From Vibrio celticus (GTDB lineage: Bacteria; Pseudomonadota; Gammaproteobacteria; Enterobacterales; Vibrionaceae), in assembly GCF_024347335.1 (NCBI RefSeq), contig NZ_AP025463.1, forward strand, positions 1,984,001 through 2,048,000: 64,000 nucleotides of DNA, in the 5' to 3' direction. Under the pieces are notes generated by a model. It was not told the origin of the DNA, did not search any database, and saw only the letters and a program-made list of their open reading frames with translations. This document shows positions 8,493 through 18,000 of the stretch, piece by piece. Position 1 is the first letter of the stretch, and the number at the start of each line of letters is the position of its first letter. Both the position numbers and the translations under genes were made by a program.

Positions 8493-10247
8493 ATGCAAAT
8501 TTCTAAAGTCGCTACAGCTGTCGCTCTTTCGACAGGTTTATTATTCGGTTGTAACAGTGATGGTTTACCTATTCCGACGGATGGTTCTACCGATCCTGGA
8601 GTACCAACTTCCGCATTACTAGATGGTTATTGGGAGTTTTCTGATACCACAGTATTCTCAGCAGCCTATTCATCATCGAGTAGTGCTGACTTGCCCAACG
8701 TATATCGCTTCTCTGCAGATGGTGAAACACTTTATTACTACACTGACAATTCAGCAGATACCACACTTGGTGAATACGAACGATTTGAAACCACTTATGA
8801 AGAGACAATTGAAGATGAAACTTCAGGTCAAGTTGCGTTCACGCTATTCAATGATGACGGTTCAGTCAGCACGACATCAGTAGACGGTAACTACGCTGTA
8901 TCAAATGGTGGTATTGCCATCACCGATACTAACGTCCCTCTATCAGGTACTGACCATCGTGATGATACTAATGTGACCGATGCCGCAGAAGAAGCTGATG
9001 GTGAGCCTGCTGCTGTAACTGATAATTTTGATACTTATGAAGTTGGATTACAAATTGACGTAGCGAACACGGACTACACAGCTTTAAATGTTGATGGCAG
9101 TACGAACATTGCAAACATTTCTAATGCCGTTGCTAGTTCTGGTGAGAACTCTTTGTTCTTGCACGACAACTCAACTGAAAGTAAACCTATTGTATCTCGT
9201 ACATTTGTAGATGGCATAGCTGAGAGTGGGTTACTCTCAACCTCGGTCTATGTTCCAAGTGATACAAATAAATCGACTTATCTATACCTAGGAACATCTG
9301 AGGATGCTTCAACTGATGCTAGATTCGCTGACCTATATTTCGGTTCTAGTAAATTAACATTCAGAGGTCAGAATGGAGACAAGATTAATTTAGCGTCGTA
9401 CTCTAGAGATACTTGGGTTGATGTTGATATGGCGTGGTCACCAAATGACGATGACACCTATGGTGTAACTGTCACTATTGATGGTGTTGAGTGGCCAGCT
9501 CTTCTAACAGCGAATGCTATTCCAGGCGCTCCAACATTGTTTGCAATGTATGTGGGTGACAACGGCAGTTTAGGTACTTCTTCTTACTTCGATAACTTAG
9601 ATTCAAAACTTTTTGAAGCTCAAGTTGAAGAACCAGATCCGAGCGAAGTAACAGACAACTTCGATTCTTATACTGTAGGTACGCAGATCGATGTGGCTAA
9701 CCCTGCGTACCAGACAAAAGGTGTTGATGGGGTTTTAAATACAGCAGTGATCAGTAGTGACTTTGCCAAGTCGGGTTCTAACTCTTTACGCATTGAAGAT
9801 GGTGCGGACTCAACCACTGATAATAACAAAGCTATCGTCGGCCGCGACTTTGCTAATGGCGCAGCAGAAACTGGCTCTGTTTCTACATCTGTATACATCC
9901 CTAGCGATGGCTATGTAAAAGCATCATACATTTTCTTAGGTTCTAATAACGATGCATCATCTAGTGGTCGCTTCACTGAAGTTGTATTTACATCTAGTAT
10001 GATTAAATTCCGCAACGAAACAGGCAGCCAAGTTGACCTTGCGTCATACTCAAAAGACACATGGGTAGATGTGACCATTTCATGGGTAGATACAGACATT
10101 ACCGTCAATGTTGATGGAACAGACTACACTGGGTTAAAAGCTGAAAGTGCAGGTGGTTCCCCGACCGCTATTGCACTATACACTGGTGACAATGGTTCAA
10201 AAGGGACATACACCTACTTCGACAACCTAGATTCAGACCTATTCTAG
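8493..10247 (+). CDS. Lipoprotein with two tandem jelly-roll-like domains, function unknown
   Basis: I do not recognise this 584-residue protein as a named family. It has a lipoprotein signal with lipobox LLFGC (Cys20), a Ser/Asp-rich N-terminal region (about 25-170), then two clearly homologous domains of about 190 residues (about 173-372 and 384-584). Each begins VTDNFD-x-Y-x-VG-x-QIDVAN and ends YFDNLDS-x-LF, with SL-N-SL, VSTSVY-x-PSD, L-x-SYS-x-DTWVDV and MYVGDNGS or LYTGDNGS blocks between. The pattern resembles LamG/concanavalin-like or carbohydrate-binding jelly rolls. No PL7 catalytic blocks are present. Its place after the KdgM-type porin suggests a surface or periplasmic alginate-binding protein (inference). 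Confidence 0.8.
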   Translation: MQISKVATAVALSTGLLFGCNSDGLPIPTDGSTDPGVPTSALLDGYWEFSDTTVFSAAYSSSSSADLPNVYRFSADGETLYYYTDNSADTTLGEYERFETTYEETIEDETSGQVAFTLFNDDGSVSTTSVDGNYAVSNGGIAITDTNVPLSGTDHRDDTNVTDAAEEADGEPAAVTDNFDTYEVGLQIDVANTDYTALNVDGSTNIANISNAVASSGENSLFLHDNSTESKPIVSRTFVDGIAESGLLSTSVYVPSDTNKSTYLYLGTSEDASTDARFADLYFGSSKLTFRGQNGDKINLASYSRDTWVDVDMAWSPNDDDTYGVTVTIDGVEWPALLTANAIPGAPTLFAMYVGDNGSLGTSSYFDNLDSKLFEAQVEEPDPSEVTDNFDSYTVGTQIDVANPAYQTKGVDGVLNTAVISSDFAKSGSNSLRIEDGADSTTDNNKAIVGRDFANGAAETGSVSTSVYIPSDGYVKASYIFLGSNNDASSSGRFTEVVFTSSMIKFRNETGSQVDLASYSKDTWVDVTISWVDTDITVNVDGTDYTGLKAESAGGSPTAIALYTGDNGSKGTYTYFDNLDSDLF

Positions 10248-10290
10248 TTCTCACTAGAAAGTCTGTTTGACTTAATTGCTAGATAAAACA

Positions 10291-10325
10291 AATCCCTATC
10301 AACGCATTTGATAGGGATTTTTTAT
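10291..10325 (+). terminator. Rho-independent terminator after the porin-lipoprotein pair
   Basis: A 12-bp perfect stem (AATCCCTATCAA at 10291-10302, complement at 10308-10319) with a 5-base loop is followed by TTTTT. It lies 44 bases after the lipoprotein stop. Confidence 0.92.
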
Positions 10326-10883
10326 TGCTAGCTCAAGAATAAAAAGCAGACTGGCGATTAATTTAAGCTCTCTGACTCAGCGGAACTTTACTTCAGCGTG
10401 AATAAGCACCGATTCTGCTAGTAAAGAATACCCCCTTGCCTCTCTAATTATTTAACCCTCTCAAAAGCCCTGTATCTATCATAGATAAACAAAAACCCTC
10501 AGCTCTACACTCCACCCACAAATTATTATTCAACATCACCGTACCATACAATCAAGGTATTTACGGCCTGTAAGCAACTAACCCTCAAGCGCATCCCCTT
10601 GATCACTAGATTCGTTTAACCATCGACTTGAACCCGCCTGAGTATTTCATGAAGCATTGGCGCTAATAGAGTGATGGCTAACCCTGACCTTCTAGTTATG
10701 AAAGAGTTGAAACACTATTTATTGCTGTTGCTAGGAGTCTTGCTAAACAACCCAAAAGTGGAGGTTTCAAAAACAGAACGGGAGTAATCAGCCAAGTTAA
10801 CGCTTATTAGAAGACCACGTACAACAATACGTTCGTGTATAGACGTTGCATTGGTACATACCTTGAGAACGAAGTCGAAGTTT
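10326..10883. other. Intergenic stretch with no gene seen
   Basis: About 560 bases between the lipoprotein terminator and an IS5-family element. I see no open frame with coding character, no strong hairpin and no cluster palindrome. Confidence 0.5.
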
Positions 10884-10887
10884 CTAG

Positions 10888-11769
10888 GGCGTGTTGATCT
10901 TTGCTGTACATTTCGCGTTCAACAATACATCGGTAGCCACATTAACATGAATGCCAGCGATAACATGCTGGCATAATTCCTTTCTAGCTTGTCATATCTA
11001 CTTGAAATAGCTCGATAATGCTTAATTCTCCCAAAGGCATTTTCGACCAAGTGACGATACTTGTATAAACACCAATCCATACTGTCTTTGTCTATATCTT
11101 GTCCGTAATTGCGTTTAGCAATTACCGTTTCTCCGCCACGTTCCTTAACAAAAATACGGAAAGGTTCGCTGTCATATCCTTTATCACAAACGATGGTATT
11201 AACTTCATCGAGTTGCTCAACTAAGCTTTCGGCATGCACTATATCGTGGCGTTGTCCCTCTGATAAATCAAAGCAAATCGGCAGGCCACCACTATCTACG
11301 GCTAAGTGAATTTTGGTTGAGTTGCCCCCGCGACTTTTTTCCTATTTGCTCTGAACTTTCAGTAGCTGCACCTGTACTATGCTGATGTGCTCTAACTATA
11401 GAGCCATCAAGAAATACCCATTCAAAATCAGCCATGTTAGATAAGCTTTTGAAAAGATTATCTAAAATCCCTTTCTTTGACCAAAGATTAAATCGTCTGT
11501 AAACGGTACTCCACTCTCCGAACTCAGAGGGTAGATCTCGCCAAGGAATACCTGTTCTCATTCGATAAAGTATTCCTTCAAATGTCATTCGATGTTCAGT
11601 TTTATCGTAAATACGACCTGTACTTTTCATAACTTGGAGTAGCAGTTCCCAGCGAATATCAGTTAGCATTGTTCTTGGCATGGTATTGGTTATGGTTTTA
11701 CTTTTGGCGAAGCAAATTATAACTCTTTACCATGCTGTTCAAAAAACACTCACGAAAGATCAACACGCC
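10888..11769 (-). mobile_element. IS5-family insertion sequence, copy 1 (882 bp)
   Basis: The element is bounded by GGCGTGTTGATCTTT and its inverted complement (AAAGATCAACACGCC) and is flanked by CTAG on both sides (10884-10887 and 11770-11773), a 4-bp target duplication. It is nearly identical to the element at 41419-42298. The two-base length difference comes from two homopolymer runs, and one G/A substitution is visible near 10990. The transposase is split in this copy. The IS427 subgroup is likely from the short target duplication and transposase type, but that assignment is inference. Confidence 0.93.
10919..11681 (-). pseudogene. IS5-family transposase, split by +1 base (copy 1)
   Basis: The N-terminal segment (11681 down to about 11335) begins MPRTMLTDIRWELLLQ and carries the first DDE aspartate in VFLDGSIVRAHQ. 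Six T's at 11335-11340 (A6 on the coding strand), where copy 2 has five, shift the frame into a short wrong tail. The rest (to 10919) continues in another frame with the second aspartate (VCDKGYDSEPFRI) and the terminal RHLVENAFGRIKHYR glutamate region. Here the downstream run encoding RIFVKERGGE is intact, while copy 2 is broken there. A composite of the two copies gives an intact transposase of about 255 residues. Confidence 0.88.
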
Positions 11770-11773
11770 CTAG

Positions 11774-12025
11774 CTATGGCGATTCCAAAATAATATTGGC
11801 ATTGTACAGCTTTGAATGAGAGACAATATGACCTGTTATCAGCTGAGATTAATCATGACTGAGGTTAATGGTGATCGGCGATGGGGGGAGGATAGTGACT
11901 GAAACTCATAACGACTGAAGTTAATACTGAATGAGTTTACTAAGACTGTTCTAAATTCAGTGTAACTGATAACTATCCCCTTCTTTTACTAAATTGAATC
12001 ATACTCTTTGCCTAAACAGCAGGCA
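11774..12025. other. Intergenic stretch between IS5 copy 1 and the CBM32-PL7 gene
   Basis: About 250 bases without coding potential. It holds two imperfect copies of a GACTGA-R-GTTAAT word about 50 bases apart (around 11858 and 11911); no function is apparent. Confidence 0.4.
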
Positions 12026-12051
12026 CAAAAAAGCCTCCAAACCCTGAGGCT
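12026..12051 (-). terminator. Terminator of the CBM32-PL7 gene (minus strand)
   Basis: The stem AGCCTC (12032-12037) pairs with GAGGCT (12046-12051) around an 8-base loop. The A-run at 12026-12031 supplies the U-tract on the minus strand. It lies about 45 bases after the stop codon at 12097. Confidence 0.8.
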
Positions 12052-12096
12052 AGAGGCTATTGCGATAGCTTTAATATTAAGTGTTATTCGACCAGA

Positions 12097-13665
12097 TTAC
12101 TTTTTGTATTGATCGTGCGATACGTCTAGTTGGTAGAAAGTTGCTTGTGAGTAATCATCTAGGTCGCCGCTGATGTTTTGGTTGTAAACACCGGCCTTGA
12201 AGTACATGTACTTGCCGCCTGCATCGTAGCCACTGTTGCTCATATCAACCACTTGTACAACGTCGTCTTTGCCTTCACGCATTAACGTTACAGTCATCGT
12301 GTTGCCTTTAACGTCAATACGGTAGCTGAACACTTCGCCAAGTGCGATACCATCGTCACCCACTTCAGCCGTCATGTCGCCCACTAGAGGGTAGAAGTCC
12401 TCTTTAGTTGCATCTTGGCTTTCGTGTGCGAAGTAAACCGCACCCGTTGCTTGGTTTGGCAGTTTACGGTAGTACAAACGAATTGGTTCATCGTTTTGAT
12501 CGTGAATCTGACCAATGATAAAGCGGCCTACTTCGTTCGCATTACCTGTCGTTGTTGCGTGATCGATTTTCAACGTTGCTTCTAAAACGCCATCAATACC
12601 AGCAGCAGCTTCTAAGTCAGACTCAGGTGCGCTTGAGAATACCCAGTTGTTCTTGTTAACACCTTTAGTGCTAATAGACTGGTCACCACGGCGCATCATT
12701 TCGCGAAGCTCTGTACGCGCATACTTAGTATTTTTAGAGGTACGAACACCTTTCACGTAAGACTTGAAGACTAGACCACCATCGTCAGCTGTGTAGAAGA
12801 TCTCTGGGTGTTGGTAACCGTTTGCAAGGTTCCACTCAGAAACATCATCAGGCTTACCGTTTTTGTCATGGTCGAATGGTTGAGATAGGTACCAATGCGT
12901 CATGTCAAAGTTTTCGCTTGGCGCGTTACCTGCAACTGGTGTCGCTGGCAGGCCTGTCGGAACTGGCAGTGCACTGCGTGTGTCACATTCAACTGAGGTC
13001 TCACAAGGGTAAACCGCTGCTACACCAAAGTTACCTGAACGAAGATCTTTGCGCGCATCTTTACGTGCTTTTTCCACTGCTTTCATTTCAGCGATCATTG
13101 CCGCTTCTGCAGCTACTACGTCTGAAGTGATGATATGGCTAGCAGGACAAGCGTTAATGTTACAGTTAACCGCAGCTAACCCTGTCACACTGTTCCAACC
13201 ATTTTTGGTGTTACCGTGACCAACGTATCTTACGTAGCGCGCTTGCACTGCTGGCTCGAATTGGAAACGCTCTAGGCCGATCGCTTTACCTGAGCTCAGT
13301 TGGTTTTCAAGTACGGTTGTCCAGTTTTCGCCATCGACACTTACTTGAATATCAAATTTAGACTGGCGCTCGTTACCTTTGCTGAAAGATGCTTGAACCG
13401 CATCAAATTCTTGTACTGAACCATAGTCTAGTGTTGCCCACTCACCGTCACCCGCAGATGACCAACGTGTTGTTAGGTCTTGGTCAATGAGACGATCAGG
13501 TCCGTTACCATCATGGCTACTAGCGGCAACAGCAACTGGCGTCAGAAGCGCTTCACCAGTTTCTTTGTTATTTGGGAAATCAACAGTCGGTGTGCTCGTG
13601 CTCGCACAACCAACTGCAAGTAAAATAGAAGAAGCGAGTAAGGTTTTTAGAGTAATTTGTTTCAT
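12097..13665 (-). CDS. Lipoprotein alginate lyase with CBM32 and PL7 domains
   Basis: The protein is 522 residues. A lipoprotein signal with lipobox LAVGC (Cys20) is followed by an F5/8 type C (CBM32-like) domain at about 43-168 (DRLIDQDLTTRWSSAGDGEW, then YVRYVGHG). A charged, helical linker (about 180-212) and a PL7 domain follow, with RTELR (317-321), QIH (386-388) and YFKAGVYNQ (488-496). CBM32 plus PL7 matches the architecture of AlyB-type lyases of alginate-degrading vibrios, so that name is plausible but not asserted. The predicted site is the cell surface or periplasmic face of the outer membrane. The start at 13665 is chosen because the lipoprotein signal begins there. An operator-like site lies about 120 bases upstream, and a terminator follows the gene, so it is probably monocistronic. 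Confidence 0.94.
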   Translation of the reverse strand: MKQITLKTLLASSILLAVGCASTSTPTVDFPNNKETGEALLTPVAVAASSHDGNGPDRLIDQDLTTRWSSAGDGEWATLDYGSVQEFDAVQASFSKGNERQSKFDIQVSVDGENWTTVLENQLSSGKAIGLERFQFEPAVQARYVRYVGHGNTKNGWNSVTGLAAVNCNINACPASHIITSDVVAAEAAMIAEMKAVEKARKDARKDLRSGNFGVAAVYPCETSVECDTRSALPVPTGLPATPVAGNAPSENFDMTHWYLSQPFDHDKNGKPDDVSEWNLANGYQHPEIFYTADDGGLVFKSYVKGVRTSKNTKYARTELREMMRRGDQSISTKGVNKNNWVFSSAPESDLEAAAGIDGVLEATLKIDHATTTGNANEVGRFIIGQIHDQNDEPIRLYYRKLPNQATGAVYFAHESQDATKEDFYPLVGDMTAEVGDDGIALGEVFSYRIDVKGNTMTVTLMREGKDDVVQVVDMSNSGYDAGGKYMYFKAGVYNQNISGDLDDYSQATFYQLDVSHDQYKK

Positions 13666-14017
13666 ATCTAATCCATTATTATAATACAAAGACAGCGTTC
13701 GTAAGTGAAAGATAAATTGGCAAACACGAGCTATAAGGCGTTTTCTCTCTCAGTATTTGCGATAACACAAAAATATTACGTAATCTTATAATACAAATAA
13801 AACACTTCGTTGAATAAATGAGACTGGGAACACTTTTCGCTTTTTCCATACTTTAACTGGATCACACTTCCTATTGATAAAAGACAACATATGAAAATTT
13901 CGAATGCGAAATGGGCTATCAAGGGCGAAAAATCCGAGCGGTAATGGTGAGAATGTGCATCACTCGAGCAGAGTATTTATCGTTCAGAACATCTCATTCA
14001 CCAGTGTCGCAGCAGTT
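13666..14017. promoter_or_regulatory. Upstream region of the CBM32-PL7 gene
   Basis: About 350 AT-rich bases between two minus-strand lyase genes, with no coding frame seen. It holds the operator-like sequence at 13785-13797. A T-rich, A-rich segment between 13740 and 13800 probably carries the promoter, but no single -10/-35 pair stands out. Confidence 0.4.
13785..13797. promoter_or_regulatory. Candidate FadR-type operator, degenerate (CBM32-PL7 gene)
   Basis: CTTATAATACAAA differs from the cluster palindrome ATTGTANTACAAT mainly by G to A in the first GT pair. The right half, TACAA, is intact. It lies about 120 bases before the lyase start codon. Confidence 0.4.
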
Positions 14018-14055
14018 AAAAAAAGACCACATTGTTAGGAATCAATATGGTCTTT
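14018..14055 (-). terminator. Terminator of the PL7-PL7 gene (minus strand)
   Basis: Arms 14022-14034 and 14043-14055 (AAAGACCA core) pair with one mismatch around an 8-base loop. The A-run at 14018-14024 gives the U-tract on the minus strand. It lies 36 bases after the stop codon. Confidence 0.8.
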
Positions 14056-14091
14056 AAAGCAGTCATTGTTGTTACTCAAACGTTAGCTAAT

Positions 14092-15834
14092 TCAATAATG
14101 TTCAGCTCTAAGAGAACTAAAGCTCACATCAAACACTTCACCCGCATAGTCGCTATCAGGCTTAAATTGTGGGTAGATGCCCGCTTTGAAATAGAAAGCG
14201 ATGTCTGTCGATGTCCAATCTGATGTTAACGAAACCGTGTCCCCATCTTTATCTGTGTAATCTTGTCCCCAAGGGATTAAATGAGAAATGGTGTTGGTTC
14301 CATCTAAATCACGAGTCGCCAAGTAGATACCGTCTTGATTGGCACGAATCGTATATCGCCACTCTTCGCTTGCCGAATAAGTACCTAACTCGACACTGAA
14401 CGGGTCACAATGATTACAGTCTTGGTTGTTGCGCTCAAAATCAGAGTTCAGTATCACTCTTACTGGCTTACTCTCTCCTTCCCATAATAGTTTCACCAAT
14501 GCTTGATTGATCTTCCAACCATGGATTTGTCCAAGTACCACTTTTGGATCTTGATTGCTGATGTTCGGGTAATCTTCAACTCGCAAGGTGGCGGTGAGTT
14601 GATGGTTGGTTTTATTGGTTCGTGTGTCGTTCAAATACCAACTTGTGTCTTCATCGCTGGTGCTGCAGTCCGGTTGAGTACTGCTTTGATACAACTCCCT
14701 TAACTCAGAGCGAATATAGTTAGAGTTTTGTGTACTAGTGCCATAACCCATATCAGCTCTAAAGTGCATTCTTCCTTCATCGGTATTGAAATAAGAAAGA
14801 CCAATATCGCTGTCGTAGACATCACTGTCATTGGCGAGAAGGTCTTTGCTCGATTCACAGCGCCCAGGTTCTAGTTCAGCAGCACTGTCACCGCCACTTC
14901 CATACCAAGTGTCTTTGCTCGCAGGAATCGTCAACTTCCAATCGCTAATATCCCAATCGTTTGATCCATTGACCTGTGTGGTGGTGTATCGTAGTGCCTG
15001 AAAGTGAGCCGTGGCTTCACCATTTTCAAATTGATTATAGATACCCGCTTTAAAGTAACTCAGTAAGTGCTGCCAGTAGGTGATGTCTTCGTCGACTTTA
15101 ACTTCATCGTTCACTTTGATCGAAAGGGTGTTTTCATAAACAGAAAGATCAAACTTGGTGAAACTATCGAGATCCGCCTCTCCCAAATCGTAGCGATTAT
15201 ATGAAGTGGCGTAACAATCTGAAGAGTCAGCGGCACTGCTACAGTCAATGGCATTGTTTTTCATGACTGCCCAGTAGTGACCTGTGAGCCCATCTCTTTC
15301 TTGCTCCCAAACCACACGTAATAGTGGGTGAGGGATATAACCCGTACCACTCTCGTCCGTGCCTTTGTTGTGGATCTGTAGCACGGTCACTTCATCATGA
15401 TCAGCGGGAGAACTCGCCATGGCATGCTCAATATCAGGCAAACTTATTTCCGCATGCAGACTGCGCCTTACGCCCGCTTCGTTGATATCGAAGTTTTCTC
15501 CCTCACGAACTTCAGAGCGCATCTTGTAGTTCGTCATTTTGAAGATAAGATTTTCCGTCTCTTCATCAGCATAAAAATAATCACTGACATAACCATCGAA
15601 GTTACCATCTTTGACTTCAGAGGTTTTATTGCCCTCCCCTCCATTAGGATCAGAGACCTGAAGATCTGAGCTGGAAAGAATGTTTTGATACTTGGTAATA
15701 TCATAGGGAGCAACAACACCAGCGGGCATTCCTGGGTTATTGGTATCGGAAGGATCACTGCTGTCACTGGAGCTGCTTCCACCGCAGCCATACGTAAGCG
15801 AAGCGAGTACTACGACGAAGATTGGCTTATTCAC
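14092..15834 (-). CDS. Lipoprotein alginate lyase with two PL7 domains
   Basis: The protein is 580 residues with lipobox LTYGC (Cys17) and a Ser/Asp-rich tether (about 19-40). PL7 domain 1 (about 44-286) has RSEVR (106-110), QIHNKG (153-158) and YFKAGIYNQ (260-268). PL7 domain 2 (about 294-578) has RSELR (375-379), QIH (436-438) and YFKAGIYPQ (548-556). The first domain is close to the single-domain lyase at 6088-6939; the second is a different, Cys-rich PL7 type. Domain 1 has Val where PL7 normally has Leu in RSEL, but every putative catalytic residue is kept in both halves, so both may be active. The product should be anchored in the outer membrane. A terminator follows the gene. Confidence 0.93.
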   Translation of the reverse strand: MNKPIFVVVLASLTYGCGGSSSSDSSDPSDTNNPGMPAGVVAPYDITKYQNILSSSDLQVSDPNGGEGNKTSEVKDGNFDGYVSDYFYADEETENLIFKMTNYKMRSEVREGENFDINEAGVRRSLHAEISLPDIEHAMASSPADHDEVTVLQIHNKGTDESGTGYIPHPLLRVVWEQERDGLTGHYWAVMKNNAIDCSSAADSSDCYATSYNRYDLGEADLDSFTKFDLSVYENTLSIKVNDEVKVDEDITYWQHLLSYFKAGIYNQFENGEATAHFQALRYTTTQVNGSNDWDISDWKLTIPASKDTWYGSGGDSAAELEPGRCESSKDLLANDSDVYDSDIGLSYFNTDEGRMHFRADMGYGTSTQNSNYIRSELRELYQSSTQPDCSTSDEDTSWYLNDTRTNKTNHQLTATLRVEDYPNISNQDPKVVLGQIHGWKINQALVKLLWEGESKPVRVILNSDFERNNQDCNHCDPFSVELGTYSASEEWRYTIRANQDGIYLATRDLDGTNTISHLIPWGQDYTDKDGDTVSLTSDWTSTDIAFYFKAGIYPQFKPDSDYAGEVFDVSFSSLRAEHY

Positions 15835-15876
15835 ATTTATCTCACTTATCCATAAGAATAGAGTGACAATGTATAT

Positions 15877-15887
15877 TTGTACTATTT
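15877..15887. promoter_or_regulatory. Candidate operator half-site upstream of the PL7-PL7 gene
   Basis: TTGTACTATTT lies 43 bases before the start codon. It shares its left half and spacing with the cluster palindrome. The same TTGTA-N-TATTT form occurs before the PL7 gene at 6088-6939 (7064-7074). Confidence 0.3.
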
Positions 15888-15983
15888 TATGTCAATTGTA
15901 TATTTATCAGAATGTGAGATGCGGCAAATGAAGTGGGATGAATGAGTATTGCGTAGAGTTAGACTCAAGAAAAACGCAGAAAG

Positions 15984-16014
15984 GCCACTCTAAACTCGCA
16001 AGCTATTGAGTGGC
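15984..16014 (-). terminator. Possible terminator of the chemoreceptor gene
   Basis: GCCACTC (15984-15990) pairs with GAGTGGC (16008-16014) around a 17-base loop. The minus-strand downstream side is A-rich on the plus strand (15970-15983) but interrupted. It lies about 60 bases after the stop codon. Confidence 0.45.
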
Positions 16015-16071
16015 TCTCAGATCAACAACTAAACTTAGTATGTTGATTTTTAAATATAAATATTAGAAAAG

Positions 16072-18000
16072 TTAAACCTTAAAGCTGCTCATCAAGTCAC
16101 TAACGCTGCCGTTAAGTGTTTTGATTTCTGCTGATTCAATCAACTGATCTTGGCTTAGCTTATTAAGCTCCTCAACAAAGCTTTCAATCTTATGCATGTT
16201 CTTAGCAATGCTCTGAATAAGGGCGTTCTGCTCAACAGACGAACCCGAAATATCGTTATTAAAACGACTTACCGTTTCCATCTGTTCCGTTAGCTTGGCC
16301 AACATATTTACCGCTTGAACCACTTGGGCACGCGTCATTTCACAGTTACTTTTGGTCAACTCAATCGATTTAACCAAACCATCTGATTTAGACTGCAAGC
16401 CAGACAGCGCTTCATCAATTTCAGAAGTACTGATTTGAGTTCGGTTGGCTAACGCACGGACTTCATCAGCAACCACCGCGAAACCTCGGCCATGCTCACC
16501 CGCTCTCGCCGCTTCAATTGACGCATTCAATGCCAGCAAATTAGTTTGTTCCGCAATTCCTCCAATCACAGACACGATAGACTGGATGCTCTGCGTTTCA
16601 TTCGCCATTGAGCGAATATCATCAGAGGTGGTGCAGACTTGCTTCTCAAGATCACTGATATAGGTTTCCGTCACTATGTTAATTTGTTTCGTCTCATCAC
16701 TGAACACAGCGGCCTCTCTTGCTGCTTCTGCCGCCGACTGAGAACTCTTCTCAACTTCATTTGATGCTTCAGATAAGCCGTTAATTGCGGAGACCACTTG
16801 AACCGTTTCATCAGTGTGAACTTTCAGTACATCGCTGGTTTCTTTACAACCTTCACGAATACTCAGTACCTTAGTATCGAGATCCGAGTTCTTAAATTTG
16901 ACGTCCTTAACCATCTCTTGCAGACCAATGATGAACAAGTTGATGTCTTTGGCGATATGCCCTAAGTCATCATTCCCCTTCTCAACAAGCCTTTGAGTCA
17001 GGTCTCCGTTACCTTGAGATAGATCGTGGACGATTTTTCTCAGTGACACGATTGGGCGGTAGAAGCGATTCAGCAGTAAAACCATCAATATCACCGAGCC
17101 AAGCACACATGCCACGATAAGGATACGCGCACTCGACATCACGCCATTCAACTGATTGAGCGCGAGTTCAGGATCGATACTAGAGATCATGTACCACTCT
17201 TTCTGGCTGCCAATATCCACTTTCTTGGCCATCAAAATTCTCTGGTTGCCATCAATCACACCCTCAATGAATTGGTCAGGCTGTTCAATGGCACTATTGA
17301 GTCTCATCTGAGTATCTGCAGAAGATATATTGCTTTGCGGAAGTACGTTTTCGACTGTTGAAGCGACCACCATCCCTTTCTCGTCGATAATAATGCCTTT
17401 GGCTTCGTAGATACTGTCCAGCTGTTTAAGCTGAGTTTCCAAATCGTCAAAACGTATGTCGGCCATGATGACACGATCTTGGTATGAGTAGGTCACACCG
17501 ATCATAGGCACTTGAGTACTCTTAGTGAAAAACAGATCACTAAAAGATAAGCCTGATTTCAATTTGGCTTGTTGATACCAAGGTCGAACGGTTGGATTGT
17601 ATTTTTCTTTTATCCCTACACCGTTAGGAAAAGACTCTGAAGGGCGAGAGGTATAAGAACGGCCGTCGTCAAAACCCACCACAATCTTGTCAATGCCACC
17701 CAGCTTTGCAGCATAATGCATCAGTGCTTCATTCGGCACTTGGTATGGGGATTTCATGAACTCTTGTGCAACAGAGTTAACGGTATCGATGGTGCGCTGA
17801 ACGGTATTTTCTATTTGATTAATTTCTATCGTAAGCGAGTGATCAATCTCGTTATAAGTCGTTTGGTTTACCTGTTCAGTGGCCAAGTTAAGCGTAAACC
17901 AGTTCGTAAATGCCAAAGCACTGGAACTGACAATCGCTACCATTAAAATCAATTTTCCTTTAAACCCTAGAGACAATTTTGAATTCATAAAACTCATCAT
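16072..18000 (-). CDS. Methyl-accepting chemotaxis protein with dCache sensor
   Basis: The protein is about 642 residues, with an N-terminal membrane segment (KLILMVAIVSSSALAF) and a periplasmic dCache_1 region with the YNPTVRPWYQ motif typical of small-ligand chemoreceptors. A second membrane segment (ILIVACVLGSVILMVLLL), a HAMP linker and the conserved hairpin of the signalling domain (IAEQTNLLALNASIEAARAG, then GRGFAVVADEVRALA) follow. No CheR-binding pentapeptide is evident at the C-terminus. Several start codons cluster at 17988-18009; the ATG at 18000 is chosen for its AGG about 9 bases upstream. Its position suggests it senses alginate oligomers or a breakdown product (inference). A strong cluster palindrome lies about 410 bases upstream, so a long leader is possible. 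Confidence 0.92.
   Translation of the reverse strand: MMSFMNSKLSLGFKGKLILMVAIVSSSALAFTNWFTLNLATEQVNQTTYNEIDHSLTIEINQIENTVQRTIDTVNSVAQEFMKSPYQVPNEALMHYAAKLGGIDKIVVGFDDGRSYTSRPSESFPNGVGIKEKYNPTVRPWYQQAKLKSGLSFSDLFFTKSTQVPMIGVTYSYQDRVIMADIRFDDLETQLKQLDSIYEAKGIIIDEKGMVVASTVENVLPQSNISSADTQMRLNSAIEQPDQFIEGVIDGNQRILMAKKVDIGSQKEWYMISSIDPELALNQLNGVMSSARILIVACVLGSVILMVLLLNRFYRPIVSLRKIVHDLSQGNGDLTQRLVEKGNDDLGHIAKDINLFIIGLQEMVKDVKFKNSDLDTKVLSIREGCKETSDVLKVHTDETVQVVSAINGLSEASNEVEKSSQSAAEAAREAAVFSDETKQINIVTETYISDLEKQVCTTSDDIRSMANETQSIQSIVSVIGGIAEQTNLLALNASIEAARAGEHGRGFAVVADEVRALANRTQISTSEIDEALSGLQSKSDGLVKSIELTKSNCEMTRAQVVQAVNMLAKLTEQMETVSRFNNDISGSSVEQNALIQSIAKNMHKIESFVEELNKLSQDQLIESAEIKTLNGSVSDLMSSFKV

Noticed and set aside
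11292..11681. Programmed frameshifting at the A6 run of the copy 1 IS5 transposase
   Set aside because: A -1 slip does not restore the frame. Copy 2 reads through with A5, so an extra base (error or mutation) is the simpler explanation; transcriptional slippage remains possible.
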